A stretch of 64,000 bases of DNA from NCBI GenBank assembly GCA_010093485.1, contig MU001500.1, positions 1,064,198 to 1,128,197 of the forward strand, given 5' to 3'. Within the stretch, counting starts at the first letter, position 1. Each line of letters starts with the position of its first letter. The position numbers and the translations under genes are program-made. The stretch is from Karstenula rhodostoma CBS 690.94 (Eukaryota; Ascomycota; Dothideomycetes; Pleosporales; Didymosphaeriaceae). Below the pieces are notes generated by a model. The model searched no databases, was not told the DNA's origin, and was given only the letters and a program-made list of their open reading frames with translations. Positions 53,975-64,000 of this stretch are shown in pieces.

Positions 53975-54851
53975 TGGTGCCATGTGCCTTTGAACGCTTC
54001 CATGGCATGCTCAATCCGACTCAGGACTCATGGGGACGATTCCGATTACACTTTCCAAGGCTGGCCTTTTGTGTTCACTCGAAAAGTTTTAATAGTGGGC
54101 GGTATTCTGATGTCATTTTCGGCTCTGTTTCTGGCATTCCACGACCGGTATTCCTTTTGTCACTTTTGTTTTTGCCAATCCTCTATTTTTGGGACCTGGA
54201 TCTTCATTCAGAGTTTAGCGCGGTGTTTATGGTATTTCCTCGCTTGGGGCGTTTTTGGATACCTGGACTTGGCGTGCTGTATACCTAATACCTGTCGGAC
54301 GTTGCTCTGGCCTTAGAATGGTTTGCTCAGGCTGGGATGGTGGCAAGTGGGAGAGTGCGAGTAGCTTAATGCTCGAGTGCAATGCAATCGTGGAAGCTAT
54401 CTTTGTCGTTTTGAAACGTGATCATACAGAAGCGTCTAGCTGGGTCGTCAAATCTACATCAGGCCTACTGTGCGCTGCCGGGTACGTGTACGCTGTACGC
54501 CGAGGATCACGTGGAGAGGTAGCGCCGGGCATCCCCAGCTACAGGCTCTCCGCAGCTACAAATGCTACATACCGTCAATCAATGGTCCTTCCGGCCCCCA
54601 TGCTGGCCCCGCACAACCTCATGGCGCGGCGAATAACTCTCGCGCGATGCGGCTGCCTGCCAGTCGCTGCCCTACCTCTTGTGTCACGCTGCAGCTGAGG
54701 CAAGGCTGTCGTCCTGTCACGGGCCAGCCTTGCGCCCACACAACATGCCGAGCTCGCAGCCTCAGCTTTGAGACCTTCACCGGTTCGGGTGGCTGGTTGC
54801 TTATACGGCGTGCTCGCCTGCGCTGCGGTTCCTGCACAACTGTGCCACGCG
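53975..54851. other. Intergenic region after paralog C
   Basis: 877 bp with short frames only. It probably holds the 3' UTR of C and the promoter of the next gene. Confidence 0.55.
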
Positions 54852-56399
54852 ATGGTGCTGCGATTATTTGTTCCGCCTGGTGAGTAGGGGCTTGCGCGCG
54901 GCGCGTGGAGATGCGACACTGACAGCGCTGCAGGAGAGGGGGAGCACCAGATTGTTCCAAAAAGACCAGACCCCCTGGGCGCGAATGCGACGCTCCAGTA
55001 CGCTGTGGTTTCCTCGACTGCCGCCGCCGCGGGTTACGCGACCTTCGCTGCGCGGTACAAGCGGCGGGTTACGCCGAACAAGAAGGTCTCGGGCACTGCC
55101 CTGTTTATAAGATCGTCGGGGAGACTGGGACTATGGGCGATCGGGGTGGCCGCGGCTGCCAATGCATATTACCACAAGGGCTTCACGGCTATTGTGGTTT
55201 CGCAGGTGGTGAAAGACCCGGCGCCGCCAAAGCTATACGAGAAGACGGAGCAGTATACCGTGGAAGATGGATGTCTGGCTGGAGCAGCAGCGGGCTTGGT
55301 TGCCTTTTTGCCCACGCTGTTTATGCGGAGACCTACCGTATCGTGGTGGACGCGCATGATGGGCATGTCCAACATCGGCGCATGCGCAGGTGTTCTAGCA
55401 TCACACGCATACTTGCAATACACCGGCGAGCGCCAAAAAGCAATGGAAGAGCTAGAGCGACAGCGGCGCAGACGCATGCTCGAATTCCACCACATCTTCT
55501 GGGACAAAATGCTCATGCAGCAATTCGACCCTCTCATCCAAGGCTACATCCGCCACAACGGCATCTTCCGCGCGTACAACCTCCCCTCCGAAGTCTTCGA
55601 CGCCCCCGAGAAATTCGGCATCTTCTCCGCTCCCGCAGCAGATACAAGCACCGCCACAGACCCCGCCGCACCAGAGAACGCCGCATACTACATCCCCGCC
55701 CCAGACTGGACCCAGCACCTACAAGCCATGAACATGGACTCTATCCAAGCCGAGATCGACGACTGCATGCGCGAAAAGCACGCCCTCCTCAGAGAAGCAG
55801 AGTTCGTCGCCTACCACCTCTCCCAGAAACAGTACGCCTACGTGCACTCTGCGCACCCCAACGAAGACGACAAGCAGACGCGCATCCGCGAGCTGCAGCT
55901 CCTGGCCATCGCGTACAACCGCATTCGCGCAAATGCCGATGAGGCGGACCGCCGCATCTTCGCTGGCGAACACTGGCTTCGGCAGAAGGCGGCGTGGGAG
56001 TCGCAGGCTCCGCGCGAGGCGTGGCTCGCGGCGCATCCATCCATCGCGGACGCGGACGCGGAGAGCCATGATCCCAGTCTCAGCATTGCGGAGCTGAAGA
56101 AGCTGGAGGAGCAGTTCAAGCACGAGGTCGGCGTGTTTGAGAGTCGGGTGCGAAGCCAGGCGCAGGAAGATGTGGAGAGGAGGGAGAAGTGGATCAAGGA
56201 TTTGGAAGATGCGAGGACCATGTTGAGGGCGGTGGATTGCATCAGCTGGGAGTTGGAGAAGAGGGTGCCGAAGAGGGAGGTTGGACAGAGGGCAGAAGAG
56301 AAGGTAGATGCGAGGAACGTGGGGGCGGGGACGGGCGAGGAACTGGCAAAGGCGGATGAACAGCCACCGCCGGATATCGGGGACAACGATGAAGGTTGA
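54852..56399 (+). CDS. Membrane protein of unknown function, possibly organellar
   Basis: Exon 1 (54852-54879) is nine codons plus one base, MVLRLFVPPG; a 54-nt intron leads to exon 2 (54934-56399), 497 residues in total. Three hydrophobic segments occur between ~60 and ~165 (LGLWAIGVAAAANAYYH, GCLAGAAAGLVAFLPTLFM, NIGACAGVLASHAYLQY), rich in Ala/Gly. Then comes a long helical, charged region with coiled-coil character (QKAMEELERQRRRRMLEFHH, IAELKKLEEQFKHEVGVFES, DVERREKWIKDLEDARTML). The C-terminus is acidic. The Ala/Gly helices and basic N-terminus suggest a mitochondrial or ER membrane protein, but that is inference and I do not recognise the family. The short first exon is needed because exon 2 has no early ATG. 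Confidence 0.68.
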
Positions 56400-57686
56400 G
56401 AACACGTCTGAGGGAGGGGAGTCGGGAGACGCCGTGACTACAAGAACGTTGTTATCTTATGGTGTAGAGAGGATTTTCTGCGTTAGAGCGAATACAAGAG
56501 TGTACCATCCCAGACAAAGAATTTACCCATCAACTCAACACTCACCATTTGCGCCTGAACGCCCGTTCCGCAACACCGTCACTCCACGATTACTAAGCGC
56601 GACCAGCTTCCCAATCCTCCGCACCATACTAATGTCGCTGTAGTAACCGACGTCGCCAGCTTCCACAAACGCAACAGCGCGCGCATGTCCTCTCGAATTC
56701 GATTCGATTCGATTCGATTCGATGCTGCTCCCTCCCCACGCACCCACCAGCTTGCAGGTCTCATCCTCGTCCTCGTCCTCGTCCTCTTCCGGGGAAGGAG
56801 ACAGCGCTCGCTTGGCTCGTCTGCGCGTGGCCTGCACAAGGTCGTAGCGTAGTTGTCCATCCATCGGGTGGTATGGTATGTGCCTTGATCCCCCTTTCCT
56901 CGCGAGCGCGTCTCCCTGCTCCAATATTACAGCATGGGAAGACACTCATCCTGTGCCTCGGCTTTGGCTTTAGCTTTGGGGGTATTCCATGGTCTCCATG
57001 CCATGCTGGTGCCCGGTGTTTTGTTGTGTTGGGCGGGATTTGCACGTGTCCGTGGACTGGTTGACGTTGTGGAATCTGGGGTGTGCGTATCTAAGATATT
57101 TCGTACCTTGCGCTGTTCGGTGTTGGGGCAGACATGCTGGTGGATTGATCATGGCTGCTAGTGTTTCGGGTGGAGGGTGGAGGTGGAGGGTTGGTGCTGC
57201 TGACCTGGTAGTTGGGTTGGTCGTTGTCCCTGGCGACGTCGGACTGCTGCGCATTGTCCTGGATAGCCACGTCAAGTAGCCTGTCTAGAGCATGGTGATG
57301 AATATATAGGTAATACGAGAGAAAGAATGTGAGGGTGAAGTTGCACCTGGTTGTTGCCTGTCTAGATCATGTTGATGGATATAATATATAAAAGAGAAAG
57401 AATGTGAGCGTGGAGGAACATGAGTTCCATGCTCGTACGGATTTCTACATCATCCCCAGCTATATACGCAACCCCTCGGTGTTTGTACCATCTTGGTTCC
57501 CAGAAAACAAGCTGCAAACCCCAAGCTTGCCCAATAAACAGTTGCAAAACGAAGCACAGGAAAATCAAATCTTGCCACAACGACAAACATAAACTTCGTT
57601 TTGGAAACAGCGAGGTAACCGCCTCTGCTTCGTCTGACTGAACTAGTGCGCGTTCCAAGACGAACCTGCCGCCTTCAGGACTCCGA
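56400..57686. other. Intergenic region with microsatellites
   Basis: It contains (GATTC)n and (GTCCTC)n repeats. A minus-strand frame (56945-56535, first ATG ~56862) would encode a basic/acidic product with ATRRRAKRALSPSPEEDEDE; its repeats account for much of its openness and I do not call it a gene. The rest is non-coding. Confidence 0.45.
56701..56723 (+). repeat. (GATTC)n microsatellite
   Basis: Four perfect GATTC units plus GAT, preceded by the near-unit GAATTC. Confidence 0.9.
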
Positions 57687-59444
57687 CTAGGTTTGCTTGC
57701 GGGCCTTGTGCACGGCTAGATGCGGTGGGATATTAGGCAAATCTCCATGGAGTGATTTCATGTAAGTTTGCAAGTCTGGAAATCTGGATCTGAAGGTAGC
57801 TCGTGCGTTGTCGACGGGCGCCGAGGCCGTCGAAGAGAGAGGGGTAGTGGTGGCGGGCCTAGAGACAAGTGTCAATAGGATCTTCCGAACATCAACAGAT
57901 GGTAATCTCAACTGACTCATTAACAGTGGTTTTGCTAACGGTAATCGTGGAATCTGAATGGGCGCGGGGCAATTCTGTCGGCTCGGTGCGGTCGTCTGCG
58001 GGCACTGCACCCATGAGCTCGGCATCCTGCGCCGCCTGGCGACTCGAACAATGCTTCTTCTCGGAAGGAGTTTCCACCGTATCCTCGTCCTCTGTATCTC
58101 CTACGCTGGGCGCGGGTGGGGCAGCTTCCTCCAGGTCACGTTTACGCTTCATGCGACTAGAAGCATCAAGTTAGTGATCATTGTATCGTAACGTCAAATG
58201 ACAGTAAAGAGCTCTCGGGAGTTGACATGCACTCAAACGAGATATACTGACCGTGTAGCGTTCACGTCTCCGTCGTTCTTGGCCGTGGTGAAGTCTGCTC
58301 CGTCATCAGCGACTTCGCGAGCCACCTGCTCGTCTGCTGAATCTTCGTGCTCGGAAGTTTCTGATTCTGCGACGTTAGACATCTCGTCCTCTACAAACCC
58401 ATCGTCAGTTACGTTGTCGGTATCATGACGGGGTGTCAGGGCCTCACCAGCCGCCTTCGCATCCTTCTTCATTGCCTTCCGACGCCTACCCCGACATCTG
58501 TTCGCTATCTTGACGAAGACCCAGAGATGTATGAGCGCCTCGATCTTTGGTCGGTCATCATCGTTCTCTAACTCCAGTCGGTACGTGCAGCCTTTGCGCG
58601 CAGCGATGTCCATACCCCAGACACTAGGGCCGAACCGATCGAAAAGTAAGTCGTTGAGCTCGTGATTCAGGTGATACGGGTTGCAGGCTGCCTGTATGAA
58701 TCTATCGCGCCCTTTATCGTGGAGCTTTCGGCCTACTTTTTCGCGGCTGCGGCCGCGGCTGACGGGCGATCGATCGAAGCGCTCGTCATGGAAAGTCTCG
58801 GAGAGTTCGTGGACCGCACGCGACAATTCAGTCAGGGTTGGGTTGTCAAAGCTGAAAACCCCCAGGTGGTTCTTGACCAACGCACCCGGAGCGACGAGGC
58901 CAAGACGGCAAAGTATGTCGGCCTGCCTGACGTTCCGATTCCAGACATGCTCCAACCAGTTCAGATCTGTCCACTTTCCGTCGACGTATAGGTCCAAGTC
59001 TTCCACAGTCAATCCGCGGAGGTTGCGCTTGGCCTTGGCTGGAGTTTGCGGGGGGTCGTGGATGGCAAGCGTGCTGTCGCCCGCTGCGGCTCCGCAACTG
59101 CGCTTCTTCTCGATCTCGACGGATACTCCAAGCGTGCGGTATGACTGAGGGTCGTATGATTTACCATGCGTCAGTGTTAGGGATGACGGAAGCGGGTCAC
59201 TGCTGGATTGGTTCTGCATTGTGAGATCGGGGTTTGGGCCATTTGCTACGCCAGCAAAAGCAGGTTGACAACGGCCAATACTGGTAACGGAGGAGGTGTT
59301 GTTCAGTACCTGGCGCAGCAAGGCAAGGCGAAGCATAGCAGGATGCCGGATAGCATCGTCGGTGGAGCTGGCTTCCACCTCAAGGCGAGTAATAGCCTCG
59401 TGGATATCAATAGTCTCGTGGATATCGGCATTGTCGGACGCCAT
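57687..59444 (-). CDS. Paralog D of the unrecognised family (single-module form)
   Basis: Exons 59444-58252, 58156-57917 and 57858-57687 give 534 residues. Both introns use GTCAGT donors, which differs from the GTAAGT/GTACGT donors of neighbours. The N-terminal ~155 residues are not shared with A-C. Module 1 follows: DLNWLEHVWNRNVRQADI, LGL (181-183), SFDNPTLTELSRAVHEL, an Arg/Lys/Asp-rich insertion (~222-250), LNHELNDLLFDRFGPSVWGMD (WG at 276-277) and the helix KIEALIHLWVFVKIANRC ending in a basic RGRRRKAMKKDAK patch. The YPRDL block of B and C is missing. Acidic stretches and a second basic patch (RRMKRKRDLEE) follow. Module 2 is absent; the end is HLAVHKARKQT. It is on the opposite strand to A-C. 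Confidence 0.7.
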
Positions 59445-60144
59445 TTTCGGACGCGTTGGACTGTTTGGGAGTAGACCAGTTGGGTGATGTTGAGCGAGGG
59501 TGGTGCGGCGAGTATAGGTCGAACCTTCCTACCGTGGTCGAGTTTGGACCTATTTTCACAACCCTCGCCAGGTCACCGACCGCGCCGAAGGTGTTTCTGG
59601 CAACAGGCCCAACGCGCAATGTTCCTGCTTATCCCTTCCGCGACCATCATGCCGAATGGCCTAGACAACTCGCCGTGCTCCTCGCAAGCACCTCCATCTC
59701 TAGACAGGACACAACCAGTGTGGGCGCACCTGGCCGGGTCGTTTCTGGCGCCCTCGACCGTTCCCTCCAATGCTCACAATCTTAAGCCTCTCCTTTAAGC
59801 GACCACGACAGATCGCCGAACGCCCACTGTCCTATCTCCTCGCCTCATCTTCCGCCCACATCTTTTCATCTGCAATAGTTTGTAAGAGTAAGGCTAAGTG
59901 TGCGTACTGATAAACAGCGCCTAGAAGCCTGCAAGGTGAAGGGTAAATGTGAAAAGGGGTATACTTGATAGTGTTGGGTCCATGTAAGGGATATATACGT
60001 GTTACTTGCATTGATCCAACCAAGTGCCTGCCGCTGCTTGCTGCTGCCTGCCGCTGCCTATGCGAACGCCTAAACTCCGCCATGCTGGGGACTCGAAGTC
60101 ATGCCCTCTTCCAAAATACGCCATGCCCAAATATCGCCGCGTGC
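59445..60144. other. Upstream region of paralog D, 3' flank of arl1
   Basis: 700 bp, no gene recognised. Confidence 0.55.
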
Positions 60145-60905
60145 CTACTGGTCCGAGTTCACCGTTTGCTATGCTTTGTCAGTGTACATTGTCATACAAG
60201 AGCGTCACTGCACCTACCACAAGCCAGTCCATGCCCTCGTCGACACCCCGGCCGTCAACAGCCGAGCATGCAACTATGCTCCAGTTACGGTCTTTCAGCT
60301 CTCCTAGCCGCAGCGCCTCGCTAATCTCGCCTGCGCCCTTTGCCCCTGGCTGATCCTGCTTATTCGCAAACACCAACAGGGCGGCATCCCGCAGCTCTTC
60401 CTCGTTCAGCATCGCAGATAGCTCTTCGGAAGCGGTCGAGAGACGGTCGATATCGGTCGAGTCTATGACGAAGATGACGGCGGCGGTGTTGGCATAGTAG
60501 CACCGCCAGTATGGCCGGATCGAGGTTTGGCCTCCGAGATCCTGGATGAAATGAGCAAGAGGGGATATCACGTAGGGTTGGGAGGCTCGTAGCTTACCCA
60601 AACGTTAAAGTTGAGGTTCTTGTATGCGACCGACTCCACGTTGAAGCCGATGGTGGGTATCGTAGTGACAACCTCACCAATCTAGCCCTGCATTAGCTCA
60701 AAGGCCCTGATTTGACTGGAGCGATTGTTTCCCACCTTTAATCTGTACAGCAGCGTCGTTTTCCCCGCATTGTCCTATTCACATTTGTAATCAGCGCCTA
60801 CGCCGCCCGTGGTGGAGCAGGAGCGCATACCAGCCCAAGGATCAGTATCCTGATCTCTTTCTTTGACCAGATGAGAGCGCTAAACTTGGAAATATATCCG
60901 CCCAT
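60145..60905 (-). CDS. arl1: ADP-ribosylation-factor-like GTPase Arl1
   Basis: A small GTPase that recruits GRIP-domain golgins to the trans-Golgi. Five exons, 60905-60831, 60774-60736, 60681-60598, 60541-60218 and 60168-60145, give 181 residues, the family length. MGG at the N-terminus provides the myristoylation Gly2. The P-loop is GLDNAGKT across the first junction; switch I is [16 protein letters not shown]; switch II is [17 protein letters not shown], again across a junction; NKQD gives guanine specificity and CSAVDG is the G5 loop. The final eight-residue exon QTVNSDQ after WLV restores the usual Arl1 ending, whereas reading through would give an atypical tail. The P-loop, [19 protein letters not shown] and the ending argue for Arl1 rather than Arf1. 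Confidence 0.95.
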
Positions 60906-62262
60906 CTTGTCCCTGAGTTATGTGTATTCCTCTCGTCTTTGTTGCGGCTCGTGTCGGTGCGGTGCCACAAGGGCGTTCGTGAACTTGGAAGGCGGATGAT
61001 GGAGAGATTATTGTGGATTGAAGAAGCGCAGTATGAATTACAGATTCGGGGTCGTAAAGTCGTGTCGAAAAGCAGGGGCTACTTTGGGTGGCGTGCGCGC
61101 GGGGCTCGAGTGAATGCTGCGTGTCTAGAAGTTGTCTCACGCCTGCCGAGGCCGCGGGCGTCGTCGGAGTTCATGTTCCTCCGGAGCCGGTTCCAACGAC
61201 GACACGACAACCATGGGTCCATGACAGCCGTTGGGACCGACCCATCGGCCAAGGACATGTTATTTGGTACGCACAAAACGTTTTTTCGACGCTCCACCAG
61301 CGCTCCAACGTCTACCATGTAAAAGCCAGGATCAAGCTCATTGTTTTCAAGATGCGAGGTGCATCAAAGAGATAGTCTAGGAGATTTGAATCAGAACAGG
61401 ACATGTACGAGCGTGAGGGTTTGTTCGTGCAGTACTGGGTATATGGGTTTCCCTCAAGGACGTTGGACCAAAATATTTCCCATAGGACCCATGTCTTGAC
61501 CCTCGTATTCATCGCAGATTTGCCCTTCCTTGAGATATGTGCCAACGTATTGTCTGATATCCTCACTTGCAGCTGCTACTTCTCGCATGCATGCACTCGT
61601 CTTGACTCGCATTACGACGCGACTCTCAATATTCAGCAACGTTAGCCATAATGCCCGCTTGTGGACCACGAGGCTACTTCAAGCACGTGCCGTCTCTATC
61701 GGATTTAAGCGCCCTCAAAACCCATCTGGGCGCGGAATGTCGCGCAAGATTCTGCGCTGGTACACAAGAACTCGTTGATATCAGAAGCACTCGGTACCAT
61801 ATTTCGCCTAACCAGATCAACGCCGCAAAGCGCTGAATGTCGAGGAATCTCTGCTCTGACTGTTACCAGGCCTGAAAGTATGGTACTGCAACCTGGATGG
61901 ACTCGGACCAAGATGCTGCGCTAGTGCTGTTGTAACGGCTGCTTATGCTCGACCCATGGATCGGAGATCCACTCGTCACTTCGTACCCCCAACGGCTATC
62001 CCAGTCTGCTGTAAAGAAGAGGAGACCTTTGCATAGTATGGCACGAGATATTCTATCCTGGATTAACTCAGCCTATCATCACGTCGGTCACGTCTGACAA
62101 GACTCATAATGCCCTCAACCTTGCGGTAGAACCTCCTGGACCAGCTCCGTGCGAACCATGGCACATGCTCACTCAAGCTTGGAACAGCCCTGGGCTAAAA
62201 TATCAGTCAATACATAGTGGCGAACCGTTATCTGTTGGTAACGATCTGATACCAACGGTCAT

Positions 62263-62357
62263 CGTGACACTGATGCTGTGGTAGCGAAGGAGTGGACCTC
62301 AACAACGATCGTGGCATTGAAGCTGCGGTAGGGAAGGGGCTTCTGGTCCCAACAGCT
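62263..62357 (+). repeat. Imperfect ~48-bp tandem repeat
   Basis: Two adjacent units share CGTG(A/G)CA(C/T)TGA(T/A)GCTG(T/C)GGTAG and GCTAT-type endings, with CCCAACA versus CTCAACA. They lie just upstream of the TATA box. Confidence 0.4.
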
Positions 62358-62366
62358 ATCTCAGAA

Positions 62367-62375
62367 TATATATAA
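62367..62375 (+). promoter_or_regulatory. TATA box of the acidic-tail gene
   Basis: TATATATAA lies 227 bp before ATG 62594 and is followed by a C/A-rich leader, a strong fungal TATA match. Confidence 0.55.
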
Positions 62376-62593
62376 TTCCGTCGCAGATCCCCCATGCTTC
62401 ATTCTCTCTATCCCATCTTCACACCACTCCAGGACCGAAGACCGCTACCAAAGCCACTTCCAAGACACCCGCAAGCTCACAACCACTCCCACCAACACCA
62501 CCACTACAACCCCTCATCACTCTCAATAACACAACATTACTACAACCACCGCCACTCCCAAGAGTCTCTCAACTGCTCTCTAAAACTATCACA

Positions 62594-63316
62594 ATGTCTC
62601 ACATCACCGCTTTCAACCACCCTCTTGCCGCCGCTCCCTCCACTAGCAATGCTAGCCCTCTTCCCGCTGCTGCCGCCACCCCAGCATGCAACCAGCTCGC
62701 GGCCTTGAAGGCTAGGAGATTAACTGAGCTGATCGAGCTCGTCGAGCAAGTTTTTGCTGGCCAAGAGGACCTTCGTCAATCCACCCTGTCCTCTATCATG
62801 AACAGCACCAGGTCCGGAAGTGTTGAGCACCAGCTTGCAGAGGCCATCTACTTCGAGCAAGGGCACGCCCTTGCGATGCAGTATCGCATCGGAGACATGA
62901 CTCGTCTCCAGCAAGAGCACGAGGCTGTCGCTGCTGGCATCGCCACGCCAGTTGCGCTTGGAGGGATGAGCGACTTCGTATTGAGGTTGCACTTGAGTGC
63001 CTGGGTGGACAGCCTGGGCATGGGGCCGATGGAGGTTGATGAGAGTGATCCCTCTCCTGCTTCTTCGTCATCCTCTGATGAGGATGACAGTGATTATGAT
63101 CCCATGGACGAGGATCGCCATGACAGCGGGTATGAGACTGAGCCTACCGATACGGAGGAGGATTCGGAGGATTCGGAGGACGGCGATAGCTTTGAGTCCA
63201 TGGACGAGGACACCGACGACGAGAGCGAGTATGAGAGCGAGGACGACGGCAGTAAGCGAAAGTACGTTACGGTGTGGAAGAAGGAGCTTGGCAAGTATGT
63301 CACGTTCGCGTACTAG
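62594..63316 (+). CDS. Protein of unknown function with acidic tail
   Basis: A single exon of 240 residues. The first ~35 residues are Ala/Pro/Ser-rich. A helical region at ~36-140 contains LKARRLTELIELVEQVFAGQ, VEHQLAEAIYFEQGHALAMQ and MSDFVLRLHLSAWVDSLGMG. Residues ~145-225 are an almost continuous Ser/Asp/Glu tract (SSSSSDEDDSDYDPMDEDRH and on), followed by a short conserved-looking end SKRKYVTVWKKELGKYVTFAY. I do not recognise the family. A strong TATA box and a clean leader suggest a regulated, well-expressed gene. The acidic tail suggests a nuclear or chromatin contact, by inference only. Confidence 0.65.
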   Translation: MSHITAFNHPLAAAPSTSNASPLPAAAATPACNQLAALKARRLTELIELVEQVFAGQEDLRQSTLSSIMNSTRSGSVEHQLAEAIYFEQGHALAMQYRIGDMTRLQQEHEAVAAGIATPVALGGMSDFVLRLHLSAWVDSLGMGPMEVDESDPSPASSSSSDEDDSDYDPMDEDRHDSGYETEPTDTEEDSEDSEDGDSFESMDEDTDDESEYESEDDGSKRKYVTVWKKELGKYVTFAY

Positions 63317-63431
63317 CGACTTCAACAGTATGTCTGGCTTTCACGCCTGTCAACAAGCTGCTCACCCTCGCATAGAGTACGCTTCTAGACTGTCTTCGTC
63401 CGCACAACTTTTGGGATCCGGCTTTCTTATC
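63317..63431. other. 3' flank of the acidic-tail gene, left repeat of copy 2
   Basis: It ends with CCGGCTTTCTTATC (63418-63431), the left direct repeat of the second 93-bp element. Confidence 0.6.
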
Positions 63432-63524
63432 GATTGTTGACTCTTCGCGCGCTTTTGCAAGCCGCGGCAAAACGCAATACAGGAACTCTGTGGGGTGCCA
63501 AAACACAAAGATTCCAAACAGCTC
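63432..63524 (+). mobile_element. 93-bp short interspersed element, copy 2
   Basis: It has the same length, orientation and sequence type as the element at 36396-36488. Its flanks are CCGGCTTTCTTATC (63418-63431) and CCGCCTTTCTTATC (63525-63538), a 14-bp direct repeat with one mismatch and unrelated to the flanks of copy 1. The element ends at the identical AAACAGCTC in both copies. Differences are concentrated in the first ~12 bp, so the 5' end may be variable, as in 5'-truncated retroposons. It lies ~115 bp beyond the stop codon of the acidic-tail gene. Confidence 0.75.
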
Positions 63525-64000
63525 CCGCCTTTCTTATCATAGCTACGGATTCTGGAGTTCGCGTTGCAACTAAATTATTGTTACTTTGGACTCAGCTTCC
63601 GTCGACGACGCTACGCTTTCTGTATTCCGGCTTTCGATCGCATCGCCATATTTCCCACCGCTCACCTCCATCTACACTCACAACGGCAGCCAGGCAACTC
63701 CAATACGGAGCCTTTTTTGCATTGTCAGCGCTTTCTTGGAATGATACCCGGGGATACATCCCCAAAATGGAGTTTAAGTTTGAATTTGCAGGGCGTTTGT
63801 TGGAAGATACCCAGATATAGTACTTTCAATCATGAATCTATTCAGACCTAACTTGCTTGTCGCGATGTGATGTGATGCTTGTTCTGAATGTAGTTGATTC
63901 CCGTCCAGCAGAATTTGCAATCAGTTGTTAATTGCTTGTGAACGTATCAAGCTACTCCTGATGTGTATGTAGTAAGCTCCAAGTACACTCCGTTATAGGA
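63525..64000. other. Right-end intergenic sequence
   Basis: Short plus-strand frames of ~95-128 codons start here, but none has recognisable protein character. Nothing else is seen. Confidence 0.5.

Larger units (their letters stand above)
60906..62593. other. 1.7-kb intergenic region
   Basis: No supported gene. Short frames on both strands lack protein character. An imperfect direct repeat (62263-62357) and a TATA box lie near the next gene, followed by a CACCA/CAACC-rich leader. Confidence 0.5.

Noticed and set aside
1..64000. A secondary-metabolite cluster
   Set aside because: The reductase, carboxylesterase and membrane protein are far apart, and no polyketide synthase, NRPS, terpene cyclase or P450 is present.

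Overview
This is nuclear DNA of a filamentous ascomycete (Pezizomycotina, most likely a dothideomycete; the class is a guess). The evidence is many intron-poor protein genes with short GT-AG introns of about 45-70 nt, a p67phox-type NADPH-oxidase regulator (NoxR), a peroxisomal uricase ending in SKL, a fungal rhodopsin-domain membrane protein and a DUF3433 membrane protein. I see no operons, CRISPR or rRNA. Exon limits were read by hand from splice signals, frame and family similarity, and no search was run.

Left third (1-20,600), dense with core genes: Rictor/Ste16 5' end (-), urate oxidase (+), Tom6-like TOM subunit (-), a decayed BTB/POZ gene, an NAD(P)-dependent reductase (+), TFIIIB subunit Brf1 (-), a small acidic protein (+), NoxR (-), SOD1 copper chaperone Ccs1 (-) divergent from mitochondrial ribosomal protein uL13m (+), a small secreted cysteine protein (+) and holocytochrome-c synthase (-).

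Middle (20,600-45,600), looser: a 2.6-kb gene desert with a tRNA-like gene split by a long insert plus a diverged partial duplicate, an F-box protein, an Hsm3-type protein, RNA polymerase III subunit Rpc31, a type B carboxylesterase, a seven-helix membrane protein with a probable GC-AG intron, two tandem paralogs of unknown function, DUF3433, and an unknown NLS-bearing protein.

Right third (45,600-64,000), the least conventional part: four diverged genes (A 45643-46936, B 47796-49600, C 51590-53974, D 57687-59444 on the minus strand) that share a module I do not recognise, with an LGL-like block, a G..(I/V)WG block and a following amphipathic helix. A, B and C also appear to share a second C-terminal module. 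Among and beside them lie a predicted membrane protein and the GTPase Arl1.

The clearest mobile-element signal is a pair of 93-bp sequences, at 36396-36488 and 63432-63524, each bounded by its own 14-15-bp direct repeat. They look like short non-autonomous retroposons.
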